A stretch of 64,000 nucleotides of DNA from Thiothrix unzii (GTDB lineage: Bacteria > Pseudomonadota > Gammaproteobacteria > Thiotrichales > Thiotrichaceae), in contig NZ_CP072793.1 of assembly GCF_017901175.1 (NCBI RefSeq), forward strand, positions 372,001 to 436,000. Direction: 5' to 3'. Positions within the stretch are counted from its first letter, which is position 1. The number at the start of each line of letters is the position of its first letter. The notes below the pieces were generated by a model. That model did not search any database. It was given only the letters and a program-made list of their open reading frames with translations, and was not told the origin of the DNA. Positions 55,910 to 64,000 of the stretch are shown here, one piece after another. The position numbers and the translations under genes were made by a program.

Positions 55910-57420
55910 TGCAATCCATGCCATTAGCGGATCTGTTGCTTGATTTGGTTGTTGATGTACCAGCGGTCAATGTGACTGGGTTGAGTTTGGATAATCGCCA
56001 GATTCAAGCGGGCATGGCTTTTGTGGCTTTGCGTGGCACGCGCCAACACGGTTTGCATTATGCGGCTGCCGCTGTGGAAGCCGGTGCAAGCGTGGTGCTA
56101 TACGAACCTGAAGATGGTTTGAATTTGCCCAATTTGCCCGTGCCTTTAGTTCCCGTGCCTGCTTTGCGGGAATCGTTGGGAATGATTGCCGAGCGTTTTT
56201 ATCACGCGCCGACTGCGGATTTGTTCATGGTGGGCGTGACTGGGACTGATGGTAAAACGTCGATTACGCACTTTGTGGCAGAGGCGTTGAACGCACTTGA
56301 GCCACAATCCGCCGCCGTCATTGGCACGATTGGCATCGGTGAACCGCGTGCGTTGCGCCCCGCGACGCACACTACGCCGGATGCATTGACAGTGCAGGGT
56401 GTATTGCGTGGTTTACGTGATGAAGGTTTTCAATGTGTGGCGATGGAAGTGTCTTCGCACGCATTGGATCAGGGGCGCGTGAATAACGTGCGCTTTGACG
56501 TGGCGGTGCTGAGTAATTTAACCCGTGACCACTTGGATTATCACGGTACGGTTGAAGCTTATGCGGCTGCGAAACGTCGGTTGTTTTTGTGGGACGGGTT
56601 ACGCGCGGTGGTGTTGAATCGCGATGATGCGTTCGGACGGCAATTGGCGGCTGATTTAGCAGATTCTGCGCCACAAATCATCGGTTATGCGGTCGGTAAT
56701 CCAGCGGATTATCCGGCGAATACTTTGGTGGCAACTGATACCGTATTTGATCATGCAGGCATTCGTGCCAAGGTGGTCAGTGCATGGGGCGAAGGTGTAT
56801 TGCAAGCTCCGGTGCTGGGGCAGTTTAATTTACACAATTTGTTGGCAGCGTTAGGTGTGTTGTTGGCAAAAGGTGTGCCGATGGCGCAAGCCTTGGCGTG
56901 TTTGCAGCAGGTTTGGGTTGTGCCTGGACGGATGGAACGTGTCACTGCGCCTTCGCTCAGTGGCAGTGGGGAAGGTAACGGCAAACTGGTGGTGGTGGAT
57001 TATGCGCATACCCCCGGTGCATTGCAGCAGGTGTTAAAAGCGGCGCGGGTGCATACCCGTGGGCGGTTGCTGTGTGTATTTGGTTGTGGTGGTGATCGTG
57101 ATCGCGGTAAACGCCCATTAATGGCTCAAATGGCGGAAACAGGTGCTGACGTGGTGATCGTAACCGACGATAATCCGCGCACTGAAAATCCATACCAAAT
57201 ATTTGAGGACATTATGCAGGGCTTTACTCATCCTGCGGACGTGACGTTTGAGCACGACCGCGCTACCGCTATCCGTCTTGCCATTGCTCAGGCGCAACCC
57301 GGTGACACCGTGTTGATTGCTGGCAAAGGCCATGAAACCGTACAAATCTTAGCTACTGGCACAGTGCCATTTGATGACCGCGAACAAGCAGCGCAAGCGT
57401 TGCAGGAGTGTGCGGCATGA
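55906..57420 (+). CDS. murE: UDP-MurNAc-tripeptide synthetase MurE
   Basis: A 504-residue Mur ligase adding the third stem-peptide residue. ATP site VTGTDGKTSITHF, HTTPDALT, and the DNPRTENP motif that recognises meso-diaminopimelate, so this species has DAP-type peptidoglycan. Start ATG overlaps the ftsI stop by four bases; the stop overlaps murF by four. Confidence 0.97.
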   Translation: MMQSMPLADLLLDLVVDVPAVNVTGLSLDNRQIQAGMAFVALRGTRQHGLHYAAAAVEAGASVVLYEPEDGLNLPNLPVPLVPVPALRESLGMIAERFYHAPTADLFMVGVTGTDGKTSITHFVAEALNALEPQSAAVIGTIGIGEPRALRPATHTTPDALTVQGVLRGLRDEGFQCVAMEVSSHALDQGRVNNVRFDVAVLSNLTRDHLDYHGTVEAYAAAKRRLFLWDGLRAVVLNRDDAFGRQLAADLADSAPQIIGYAVGNPADYPANTLVATDTVFDHAGIRAKVVSAWGEGVLQAPVLGQFNLHNLLAALGVLLAKGVPMAQALACLQQVWVVPGRMERVTAPSLSGSGEGNGKLVVVDYAHTPGALQQVLKAARVHTRGRLLCVFGCGGDRDRGKRPLMAQMAETGADVVIVTDDNPRTENPYQIFEDIMQGFTHPADVTFEHDRATAIRLAIAQAQPGDTVLIAGKGHETVQILATGTVPFDDREQAAQALQECAA

Positions 57421-58763
57421 CATGGTTAACTTTGACACAAGTGGCACAAATGACCGGCGGTGTATTGCACGGGCAGGATGTTGCAGTGACACGGGTAGAG
57501 CGTGATTCGCGGGCGGTGCAGGCGGGTGATTTGTTCATTGCGTTACACGGTGAGCGGTTTGATGCGCACGATTTTTTACCACAAGTAGCTGGTAAAGCCA
57601 GTGGCGCATTGGTATCGCGGTACGTGGATGCAGCGATTCCGCAAGTGGTAGTGGACGATGTGCGTTTGGCTCTAGGGCGGTTAGCGGCGGCTTGGCGGCA
57701 ACAATACCAACAACCAGTGGTTGGCTTGACTGGCAGCAATGGCAAAACCACGCTGAAAGAAATGCTCACCGCGATTTTGTCGCTGCAAGGGCAAACTTTA
57801 GCCACATTAGGCAATCTGAATAACGATATTGGAATGCCGTTAACCTTGTTGCGGTTGCGTGCAAGCGATCAATACGCAGTGATTGAAATGGGGGCAAACC
57901 ATTTCGGCGAAATTGATTATTTGACGCGCATTGCTTGCCCGGATGTGGCAGTGCTGAACAATGCAGGTGCGGCGCATTTGGAAGGTTTCGGCGATATTGC
58001 TGGAGTCGCACGTGCCAAAGGTGAGATTTTCAACGGTTTGAGTGCGGCAGGCGTAGCGGTTATTAATGCGGATGATACTTACGCGGATTACTGGCAAAGC
58101 CTGAATCCACAGCGCAAGGTGTTGCGTTTTGGCATGGATAACGCAGCGGATGTGCAAGGTTTTACCGATGCAGATAATCAGTTTTATCTGCAAGCCCAAG
58201 GGCAAACTTTGGCGGTGAACCTGCAATTGTTGGGTCGCCACAATCAGATGAATGCGTTGGCGGCAGCGGCAGCAGCGTTGGCACTGAATGTGCCGTTAGC
58301 CACGATTGTGCAAGGTTTAGGATGTTTGCAACCGGTGAAAGGGCGGTTATGCCCGAAGCAGGGTGCGCACGGCGGTTTGGTGATTGATGATACTTATAAT
58401 GCCAACCCCACGTCGACCGCAGCGGCAGTGGCGGTATTGGCGGGCTTAAAAGGAAAAAAAATGTTGATATTGGGCGATATGGGCGAATTAGGCGAAACCG
58501 GCGAGCAGTTGCATGCTGCGATTGGGCAGCAAGCGGCAGCGTTGGGCGTGGATGAAATGTACACCTTGGGTAGCTTGAGTGCCGCAGCGAGTGCTGCGTT
58601 TGGCGCAAAAGGTTACGCTTTTAACGATTTAGAGAGCTTGTTAGCAACGGCGCAATCTGCATTACACGCGGGAACTCACGTGTTAGTGAAGGGTTCGCGT
58701 TCGGCTCGGATGGAACGGGTGGTGGATGCATTGACAGCCGTTGCTGTACAGGAGGCTGCATAA
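57417..58763 (+). CDS. murF: UDP-MurNAc-tripeptide-D-Ala-D-Ala ligase MurF
   Basis: A 448-residue Mur ligase adding D-Ala-D-Ala. Seen: [49 protein letters not shown] and [10 protein letters not shown]. The start shown overlaps the murE stop (ATGA); a start nine bases earlier lies in the same frame. The stop shares one base with mraY. Confidence 0.97.
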   Translation: MTWLTLTQVAQMTGGVLHGQDVAVTRVERDSRAVQAGDLFIALHGERFDAHDFLPQVAGKASGALVSRYVDAAIPQVVVDDVRLALGRLAAAWRQQYQQPVVGLTGSNGKTTLKEMLTAILSLQGQTLATLGNLNNDIGMPLTLLRLRASDQYAVIEMGANHFGEIDYLTRIACPDVAVLNNAGAAHLEGFGDIAGVARAKGEIFNGLSAAGVAVINADDTYADYWQSLNPQRKVLRFGMDNAADVQGFTDADNQFYLQAQGQTLAVNLQLLGRHNQMNALAAAAAALALNVPLATIVQGLGCLQPVKGRLCPKQGAHGGLVIDDTYNANPTSTAAAVAVLAGLKGKKMLILGDMGELGETGEQLHAAIGQQAAALGVDEMYTLGSLSAAASAAFGAKGYAFNDLESLLATAQSALHAGTHVLVKGSRSARMERVVDALTAVAVQEAA

Positions 58764-59845
58764 TGTTGGTGTGGCTATTTGATTTTTTAAGTGATTTTTA
58801 CAGCGGTTTTAACGTTTTTAAGTATTTGACTTTACGCGCTATTTTGGGATTGTTGACCGCCTTGTTTATCGCGTTGTGGACAGGCCCCGGAATGATTCGG
58901 GCGTTAACACGTTTGAAGATTGGGCAATACATCCGCGAAGACGGGCCGCAACACCAAATGAAGGCAGGAACCCCGACGATGGGTGGGGTGATGATTATTC
59001 TGGCGATTGGGGTGGCTACGTTACTGTGGGCGGATTTGACTAACCGCTACGTTTGGGTGGTGTTGGGTGTCACCGTGGGCTTTGGTTTGGTCGGCGGTTT
59101 GGACGATTACATCAAGCTGAAAAAGCGTCGCAATATGGGCTTAACCGCGCGTCAAAAATACCTGGGTTTAAGCGCGATTGGCTTCGCAGCGGCGTTTTAC
59201 CTGTATTTTTCTGCGCAAAGCCCGGTGGAAACCACGTTCTTTTTGCCGATCCTGAAGGATGCGAATTGGCAGATGGGTTGGTTGTTCATTCCGTGGGTGT
59301 ATCTGGTGGTTGTGGGCGCGAGTAACGCGGTTAATTTAACCGATGGCTTGGACGGTTTGGCAATTATGCCGACCATTATGGTGGCGGGTGGTTTAGCTGT
59401 TTTCGCTTACGTGAGTGGTCATGCGGGTATTTCTCAGTATCTGGGTGTGCCGCGTGTCGCTGGGGTTGGTGAGATCGTGGTGTTTTGCGCGGCAATTTTC
59501 GGGGCAGGTTTGGGCTTTTTGTGGTTCAACACTTACCCAGCGCAAGTTTTTATGGGCGATGTCGGCGCGTTGGCATTGGGTGCAGCGTTAGGGATCGTCG
59601 CGGTGGTGGTACGTCAGGAAATTGTGCTGGCGATTATGGGTGGGATTTTCGTGCTGGAAACCCTGTCGGTGATTTTGCAGGTCGGCTATTTCAAGGCAAC
59701 TGGTGGCAAGCGTATTTTTCGGATGGCTCCGTTGCACCACCACTATGAAAAAAAGGGTTGGCCTGAGCCGCGAGTGATTGTGCGGTTTTGGATCGTAACG
59801 GTCATTTTAGTCATGATTGGTTTAGCAACATTGAAGATTCGTTAA
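58763..59845 (+). CDS. mraY: Phospho-MurNAc-pentapeptide transferase MraY
   Basis: A 360-residue, ten-span inner-membrane enzyme making lipid I. Motifs: [38 protein letters not shown] and [12 protein letters not shown]. Length equals the family norm. One-base overlaps with murF and murD (TAATG on both sides). Confidence 0.98.
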   Translation: MLVWLFDFLSDFYSGFNVFKYLTLRAILGLLTALFIALWTGPGMIRALTRLKIGQYIREDGPQHQMKAGTPTMGGVMIILAIGVATLLWADLTNRYVWVVLGVTVGFGLVGGLDDYIKLKKRRNMGLTARQKYLGLSAIGFAAAFYLYFSAQSPVETTFFLPILKDANWQMGWLFIPWVYLVVVGASNAVNLTDGLDGLAIMPTIMVAGGLAVFAYVSGHAGISQYLGVPRVAGVGEIVVFCAAIFGAGLGFLWFNTYPAQVFMGDVGALALGAALGIVAVVVRQEIVLAIMGGIFVLETLSVILQVGYFKATGGKRIFRMAPLHHHYEKKGWPEPRVIVRFWIVTVILVMIGLATLKIR

Positions 59846-61218
59846 TGGGTAACGTGAATATGGCAACAACTGCTTACAACTGGAACACGCTGGTGGTCGG
59901 CCTCGGTCAGACTGGGCTGTCGGTTGCGCGTTATCTGCATTCACGCGGCATTGCGTTTGCGGTGGTGGATAGCCGTGTTAATCCACCGGGTAAGGATGAG
60001 TTGCTGGAGCAGTTCCCCGCAGCACCTTATGCGTTTGGGGCATTTAGCGATGCAAGCGAATTGTTTACGCAGGCAGCAACGCTGGTGGTAAGCCCCGGTA
60101 TTGCCATTGCTACCCCGGAAATTCGGGCTGCGGGTGAACGCGGCGCGGCGATTATTGGTGATATTGAGCTGTTTGTGCGCGAAGCCCAAGCTCCGGTGAT
60201 TGCGATTACTGGTTCTAATGGGAAGAGCAGTGTCACCACGCTGGTCGATTTAATGGCAAAAACAGCGGGTATGCGTTCTTACGCGGGCGGCAATCTGGGT
60301 TACGCGGCGTTGGATTTATTGGCGCAACCCGTACCGGATTTGTACGTGATGGAGCTTTCCAGCTTTCAGTTGGAAACCACGCAATCGCTGCAAGCAGTAT
60401 CTGCGGTGGTACTAAATGTCAGTGAAGATCATCTGGATCGCTACGACAGTTATGCGGATTATGCTGCCACCAAAGCAGTGATTTACCACAATTGCGGCTG
60501 CGCGGTGGTGAACCGTGATGACCCGCTGGTAATGGCGATGTTGGCAGATTGGACGGATGTTGAGCGCAGTCGAAGTGTTAGTTTCGGTTTGGATATTCCG
60601 GCGGCTGGTCATTACGGGGTGCGCGAACACAACGGCAGGCGTTGGTTGGCGAAAGGTGAAACCCTGTTGCTGGCAGCCGATGCGATGAAATTGCCGGGTG
60701 AACATAATCTGGCAAATGCGTTAGCGGCGTTGGCATTGGGTGAAGCGGCAGGTATTCCGTTGGCGGGTATGCTGACAGCATTGTGTGAATTTACCGGTTT
60801 AGCGCATCGTACCCAGTGGGTACGCGAACGTCAAGGGGTGAATTGGTACAACGATTCCAAAGGCACGAATGTTGGTGCAACCCTCGCGGCATTGGCAGGT
60901 TTATCCGGCAAAACAGTGCTGATTGCAGGCGGACAAGGTAAGGGTGCGGATTTCTCGCCATTACGCCCGGTTGCAGCGGAAAAAGCCCGTGCGGTGATTT
61001 TAATCGGTGAAGACCGTAATAAAATCGCTGATGTGCTGGAAGGTTACGTGACTTATTTACTGGCACAAAGCATGGAAGACGCGGTGGAAGTCGCCGCAGA
61101 ACTCGCTCAACCCGGTGATAATGTGTTGCTGTCTCCGGCCTGTGCCAGTTTCGATATGTTTAAAGGTTACGGGCATCGCGGTGATGTGTTCAGCGATGCA
61201 GTGCGAGGCTTGCCATGA
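59845..61218 (+). CDS. murD: UDP-MurNAc-L-alanine:D-glutamate ligase MurD
   Basis: A 457-residue Mur ligase adding D-Glu. N-terminal VVGLGQTGLSVARYL, ATP site ITGSNGKSSVTTLV, NVSEDHLDRYDSY, HRTQWV, NDSKGTNVGATLAAL and LLSPACASFD. Start at the ATG overlapping the mraY stop; ATG at 59860 is the other candidate. Overlaps ftsW by four bases. Confidence 0.97.
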   Translation: MGNVNMATTAYNWNTLVVGLGQTGLSVARYLHSRGIAFAVVDSRVNPPGKDELLEQFPAAPYAFGAFSDASELFTQAATLVVSPGIAIATPEIRAAGERGAAIIGDIELFVREAQAPVIAITGSNGKSSVTTLVDLMAKTAGMRSYAGGNLGYAALDLLAQPVPDLYVMELSSFQLETTQSLQAVSAVVLNVSEDHLDRYDSYADYAATKAVIYHNCGCAVVNRDDPLVMAMLADWTDVERSRSVSFGLDIPAAGHYGVREHNGRRWLAKGETLLLAADAMKLPGEHNLANALAALALGEAAGIPLAGMLTALCEFTGLAHRTQWVRERQGVNWYNDSKGTNVGATLAALAGLSGKTVLIAGGQGKGADFSPLRPVAAEKARAVILIGEDRNKIADVLEGYVTYLLAQSMEDAVEVAAELAQPGDNVLLSPACASFDMFKGYGHRGDVFSDAVRGLP

Positions 61219-62435
61219 ATACGCCAGTAACGCCAACTGAAATGTTAACCCAAACCACGTGGGGGCGTTATGTCGACCGTGATTTGCTGGTGGCATTGTT
61301 GGCATTACTGGGCATTGGCATTGTGATGCTGGCTTCGGCTTCCTTGTGGGTGTCGGAGAAAAAATACGCTGATCCGTATGTGTTCTTAGAGCGGCAATTA
61401 ATGTTTTTAGGTGTTGGGGTCGTCTTTGCGATTGCGTTGTATCAGATCACCATGCGTTTCTGGCAGCAATTGGGAGTACGTTTGTTGCCATTGGTGTTGG
61501 TGCTGTTGATTCTGGTGTTGATCCCCGGCATTGGTAATGAAGTCAATGGCAGCCGTCGCTGGTTGAATTTTGGTTTTGCCTCGATTCAAGTGTCGGAGTT
61601 GGCGAAACTGATTATGTTGTTGTATTTATCAGGTTATTTGGTGCGTCACGGTAAAAATCTCGCGTTGTCTCCGTCGTATCAGCCGTTGTTAATTCCGTTG
61701 CTGGTGCTGGCTGTTACCGGGGCGTTGTTGCTGATGGAACCTGATTTTGGTTCCACCGTGATTATATTTGTTACGGGTCTGGCTTTGTTGTTTCTGGGTG
61801 GTGTGCCGTTGAAACGCTTAGGCATCCTGCTCGGCGGGGCGATTTTAGTGATGATTCCCTTGGCTTTCATGGGGTATCGCGGACGGCGTTTACAAGCGTT
61901 TTTAAACCCATGGGATTACGAATCGGGCATCGGTTATCAAATGGTTAATGCGCAAATGGCGATTGGCGAAGGTGGCTGGTTTGGTTCGGGCTTGGGCGGT
62001 GGCGTACAGAAATTACTTTATTTGCCGGAAGCGCATAACGATTTTATTTTCTCGATTTTAGCGGAAGAATTCGGCTTTATCGGTATTTTGGTGGTGTTGG
62101 CACTTTACGGTTGGCTGGTGTTACGCGCGTTTGTGATCGGTTTTCAGGCCGATAAAAGCGGTAAACATTTTGGCGCGTATGTAGCTTACGGCATCGGCTT
62201 TTGGATGGGGTTTCAGGTGATTCTGCACATCGGGGTGAATCTGGGGATGTTGCCGCCGAAAGGTTTGACCTTGCCGCTGATGAGTTACGGCGGCAGTAGT
62301 TTGATGGTGACGTTAATGGCAATGGCGTTATTGATGCGCGTCCACCGTGAAAATTGTGTTGCCCGTTTTGGTTTGCCAGAGCGTAAAGCAACGAATACGC
62401 GCAAAGCCGCAACGATAAGGAGAACTAGCGCATGA
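61215..62435 (+). CDS. ftsW: Peptidoglycan glycosyltransferase FtsW
   Basis: A 406-residue SEDS-family polymerase with ten membrane spans that works with FtsI at the septum. Blocks: NGSRRWLNFGFASIQVSELAKL (split over the TM3-4 region), MEPDFGSTVI, GGVQKLLYLPEAHNDFIFS and PLMSYGGSSLM. Overlaps murD and murG by four bases each. Confidence 0.97.
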   Translation: MNTPVTPTEMLTQTTWGRYVDRDLLVALLALLGIGIVMLASASLWVSEKKYADPYVFLERQLMFLGVGVVFAIALYQITMRFWQQLGVRLLPLVLVLLILVLIPGIGNEVNGSRRWLNFGFASIQVSELAKLIMLLYLSGYLVRHGKNLALSPSYQPLLIPLLVLAVTGALLLMEPDFGSTVIIFVTGLALLFLGGVPLKRLGILLGGAILVMIPLAFMGYRGRRLQAFLNPWDYESGIGYQMVNAQMAIGEGGWFGSGLGGGVQKLLYLPEAHNDFIFSILAEEFGFIGILVVLALYGWLVLRAFVIGFQADKSGKHFGAYVAYGIGFWMGFQVILHIGVNLGMLPPKGLTLPLMSYGGSSLMVTLMAMALLMRVHRENCVARFGLPERKATNTRKAATIRRTSA

Positions 62436-63553
62436 GCCAGCAACAACGTCCCATTATGATTACAGCCGGTGGCACGGGCGGTCATGTGTACCCCGGTTTA
62501 GCCGTGGCACGTGCGTTGATGGCGCAAGGCATTCCGGTGGTGTGGATGGGTACGCGCACTGGCTTGGAAGCACGGATTATTCCAGCGGCTGGTATTGAAG
62601 TGGCATGGCTTGATGTCAACGGTTTACGCGGTAAAGGCTGGAAAACCTTGGTGTTGGCTCCGGTGAATTTGGTGCGTGCTTTGGTGCAGTCGGTGCAAAT
62701 CATGGTGAAGCACAAACCCGCAGCAGTACTGGGTATGGGCGGTTTTGTTGCAGGCCCCGGTGGTTTGGTAGCGGCGTTATTGGGCAAGCCAGTGGTGATC
62801 CACGAGCAAAATGCGGTAGCGGGTTTGACTAATACCCTGCTGTCGTGGGTGGCGCGGCGCGTGTTGGAAGGCTTCCCCGGTACGTTTTCAAACAGTAGCA
62901 AAGTCATGGCAACCGGCAATCCGGTACGTTTAGACATTGCTGGTTTGCCCGCACCGTTGGAGCGTTTAGCCGATCGTGATGACCAGCCGATTCACGTCTT
63001 AGTGGTGGGCGGTAGCTTGGGTGCGCAAGCGTTGAACCAAATGGTTCCGCAAGCACTGGCGCAATTACCGCCAGAACAACGTCCGCAGGTACGGCATCAG
63101 GCGGGTGGTAAAAACCTTGAAGATGCGAGTAAGCATTACGCAGCGGCAGGGGTGACGGCGGATGTCACCGCGTTTATTGAAGATATGGCGGAAGCGTATG
63201 CGTGGGCAGATTTGGTGATTTGTCGTGCGGGTGCATTGACCGTGGCGGAATTGGCAGCAGCCGGTGTTGCTGCGCTGTTAGTGCCGTTCCCTCATGCAGT
63301 GGATGATCATCAAACCGCCAATGGCAAATACCTTGCCGATAACGGTGCGGCTTTGCTGGTACAGCAACGTGAGCTAACGCCTGAAAAGTTAGCGGCGATT
63401 TTACAAGATTTGGGAACTGACCGCGTGAAATTGCGCCAAATGAGCATCGCTTCGCGGCAATTGGCGAAACCGTATGCAACCGCTCAGGTAGCGGCGATTT
63501 GCGCAGCTTACGCTGGTTATGACTTCGACAACACAGCAGGGAAACAACAATGA
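62432..63553 (+). CDS. murG: UDP-GlcNAc:undecaprenyl-PP-MurNAc-pentapeptide GlcNAc transferase MurG
   Basis: A 373-residue GT28 enzyme that makes lipid II on the inner face of the membrane. [50 protein letters not shown] and [16 protein letters not shown] with [12 protein letters not shown] are present. Overlaps murC by four bases. Confidence 0.97.
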   Translation: MSQQQRPIMITAGGTGGHVYPGLAVARALMAQGIPVVWMGTRTGLEARIIPAAGIEVAWLDVNGLRGKGWKTLVLAPVNLVRALVQSVQIMVKHKPAAVLGMGGFVAGPGGLVAALLGKPVVIHEQNAVAGLTNTLLSWVARRVLEGFPGTFSNSSKVMATGNPVRLDIAGLPAPLERLADRDDQPIHVLVVGGSLGAQALNQMVPQALAQLPPEQRPQVRHQAGGKNLEDASKHYAAAGVTADVTAFIEDMAEAYAWADLVICRAGALTVAELAAAGVAALLVPFPHAVDDHQTANGKYLADNGAALLVQQRELTPEKLAAILQDLGTDRVKLRQMSIASRQLAKPYATAQVAAICAAYAGYDFDNTAGKQQ

Positions 63554-64000
63554 AAATAGGCAACGACCAGCTCGCTCGGAAACGCATTAGCCGCTTGCAT
63601 TTCATCGGTATCGGTGGCGCAGGAATGGGTGGCATCGCCGAGGTGGTGGCGAATTTGGGCTATACGGTATCAGGTTCGGATTTGTCCGAAAGTGCCATGA
63701 CGCGCCGTTTGGCAGCGTTGGGCGTGACAGTTCATAAAGGCCATACGGCAGAAAATGTCCAAGGCGCGGATGTTATTGTGGTGTCTACTGCGATTGATAG
63801 CCACAACCCGGAAATCGTCGCGGCACGTGAACAACGCATTCCGATTATCCGGCGTGCGGAAATGCTGGCTGAGTTAATGCGCTTCCGCCAAGGCATTGCG
63901 GTAGCAGGTACGCACGGAAAAACCACCACCACAAGCTTGACAACCAGTTTGTTAGTGGAGGGCGGGATGGATCCGACTTACGTGATTGGCGGTAAGTTGA
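63550..64000 (+). CDS. murC: UDP-MurNAc-L-alanine ligase MurC, 3' end outside the window
   Basis: The first 150 residues of a Mur ligase that adds L-Ala to UDP-MurNAc. [41 protein letters not shown] and ATP site [11 protein letters not shown] are seen. Starts with ATGA overlapping the murG stop. It continues the dcw cluster beyond the right edge. Confidence 0.97.
   Translation, partial: MKIGNDQLARKRISRLHFIGIGGAGMGGIAEVVANLGYTVSGSDLSESAMTRRLAALGVTVHKGHTAENVQGADVIVVSTAIDSHNPEIVAAREQRIPIIRRAEMLAELMRFRQGIAVAGTHGKTTTTSLTTSLLVEGGMDPTYVIGGKL

Overview
The window is chromosomal DNA from a gammaproteobacterium. Evidence: the dcw cluster order (mraZ to murC), the rpsF-rpsR-membrane protein-rplI-dnaB-alr block, a sigma-32 RpoH and a meso-DAP type MurE. 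DoxX-like and DUF302 proteins, exosortase H and the general gene style suggest a sulfur-oxidising member of the Thiotrichales (Thiothrix-like). That placement is an impression from protein style, not proven by the sequence. Coding density is high and I see no tRNA, rRNA operon, prophage, insertion sequence or CRISPR array.

Layout. 1-9.5 kb: a membrane protein fragment, an OmpA-family protein with calcium-binding repeats, rsmA, a double 2-oxoglutarate oxygenase, recQ, moaD-moaE, smpB and an OpgC-like acyltransferase. 9.5-27.1 kb: a compact signalling and surface-glycan locus (below). 27.1-31.5 kb: queD, a DoxX-like protein, a DUF302 pair behind a palindromic operator, and a heptad-repeat coiled-coil protein. 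31.5-39.1 kb: rpoH under a perfect CIRCE element, two tandem 30-residue membrane peptides, a Tae4-like amidase with a lipoprotein partner, SPOR and L,D-transpeptidase proteins, a Cpx-like two-component system with a Spy-like protein, and an SH3-like protein. 39.2-44 kb: alr, dnaB and the rpsF operon. 44-49.4 kb: a Ser/Thr kinase, exosortase H with its partner, a frameshifted nhaC-type antiporter and an unknown protein. 49.4-52.1 kb: thiC with a TPP riboswitch, and rnpB. 52.3-64 kb: the dcw cluster behind a clear promoter and MraZ boxes; it runs off the right edge inside murC.

The most notable region is 8.3-27.1 kb. On the minus strand, Hpt, H-NOX, a hybrid histidine kinase, a membrane protein, a DUF3131 protein and an outer-membrane-like protein form one apparent operon. 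Divergent from it is a REC-PP2C phosphatase response regulator. Facing that is a FIST (NosP-type) sensor with a second hybrid kinase. Next comes a plus-strand operon: STAS anti-sigma antagonist, NDP-sugar nucleotidyltransferase, RsbW-like kinase, GH2 lipoprotein, a cellulose-synthase-like GT2 without PilZ, and a second DUF3131 protein. My reading is that two candidate nitric-oxide/heme sensors feed one phosphorelay. The relay would set a PP2C/STAS/RsbW partner switch that controls synthesis of a surface glycan. The parts resemble the Pseudomonas NosP-NahK-HptB-HsbR-HsbA route, but here they are collected in one locus with the polymer machinery.
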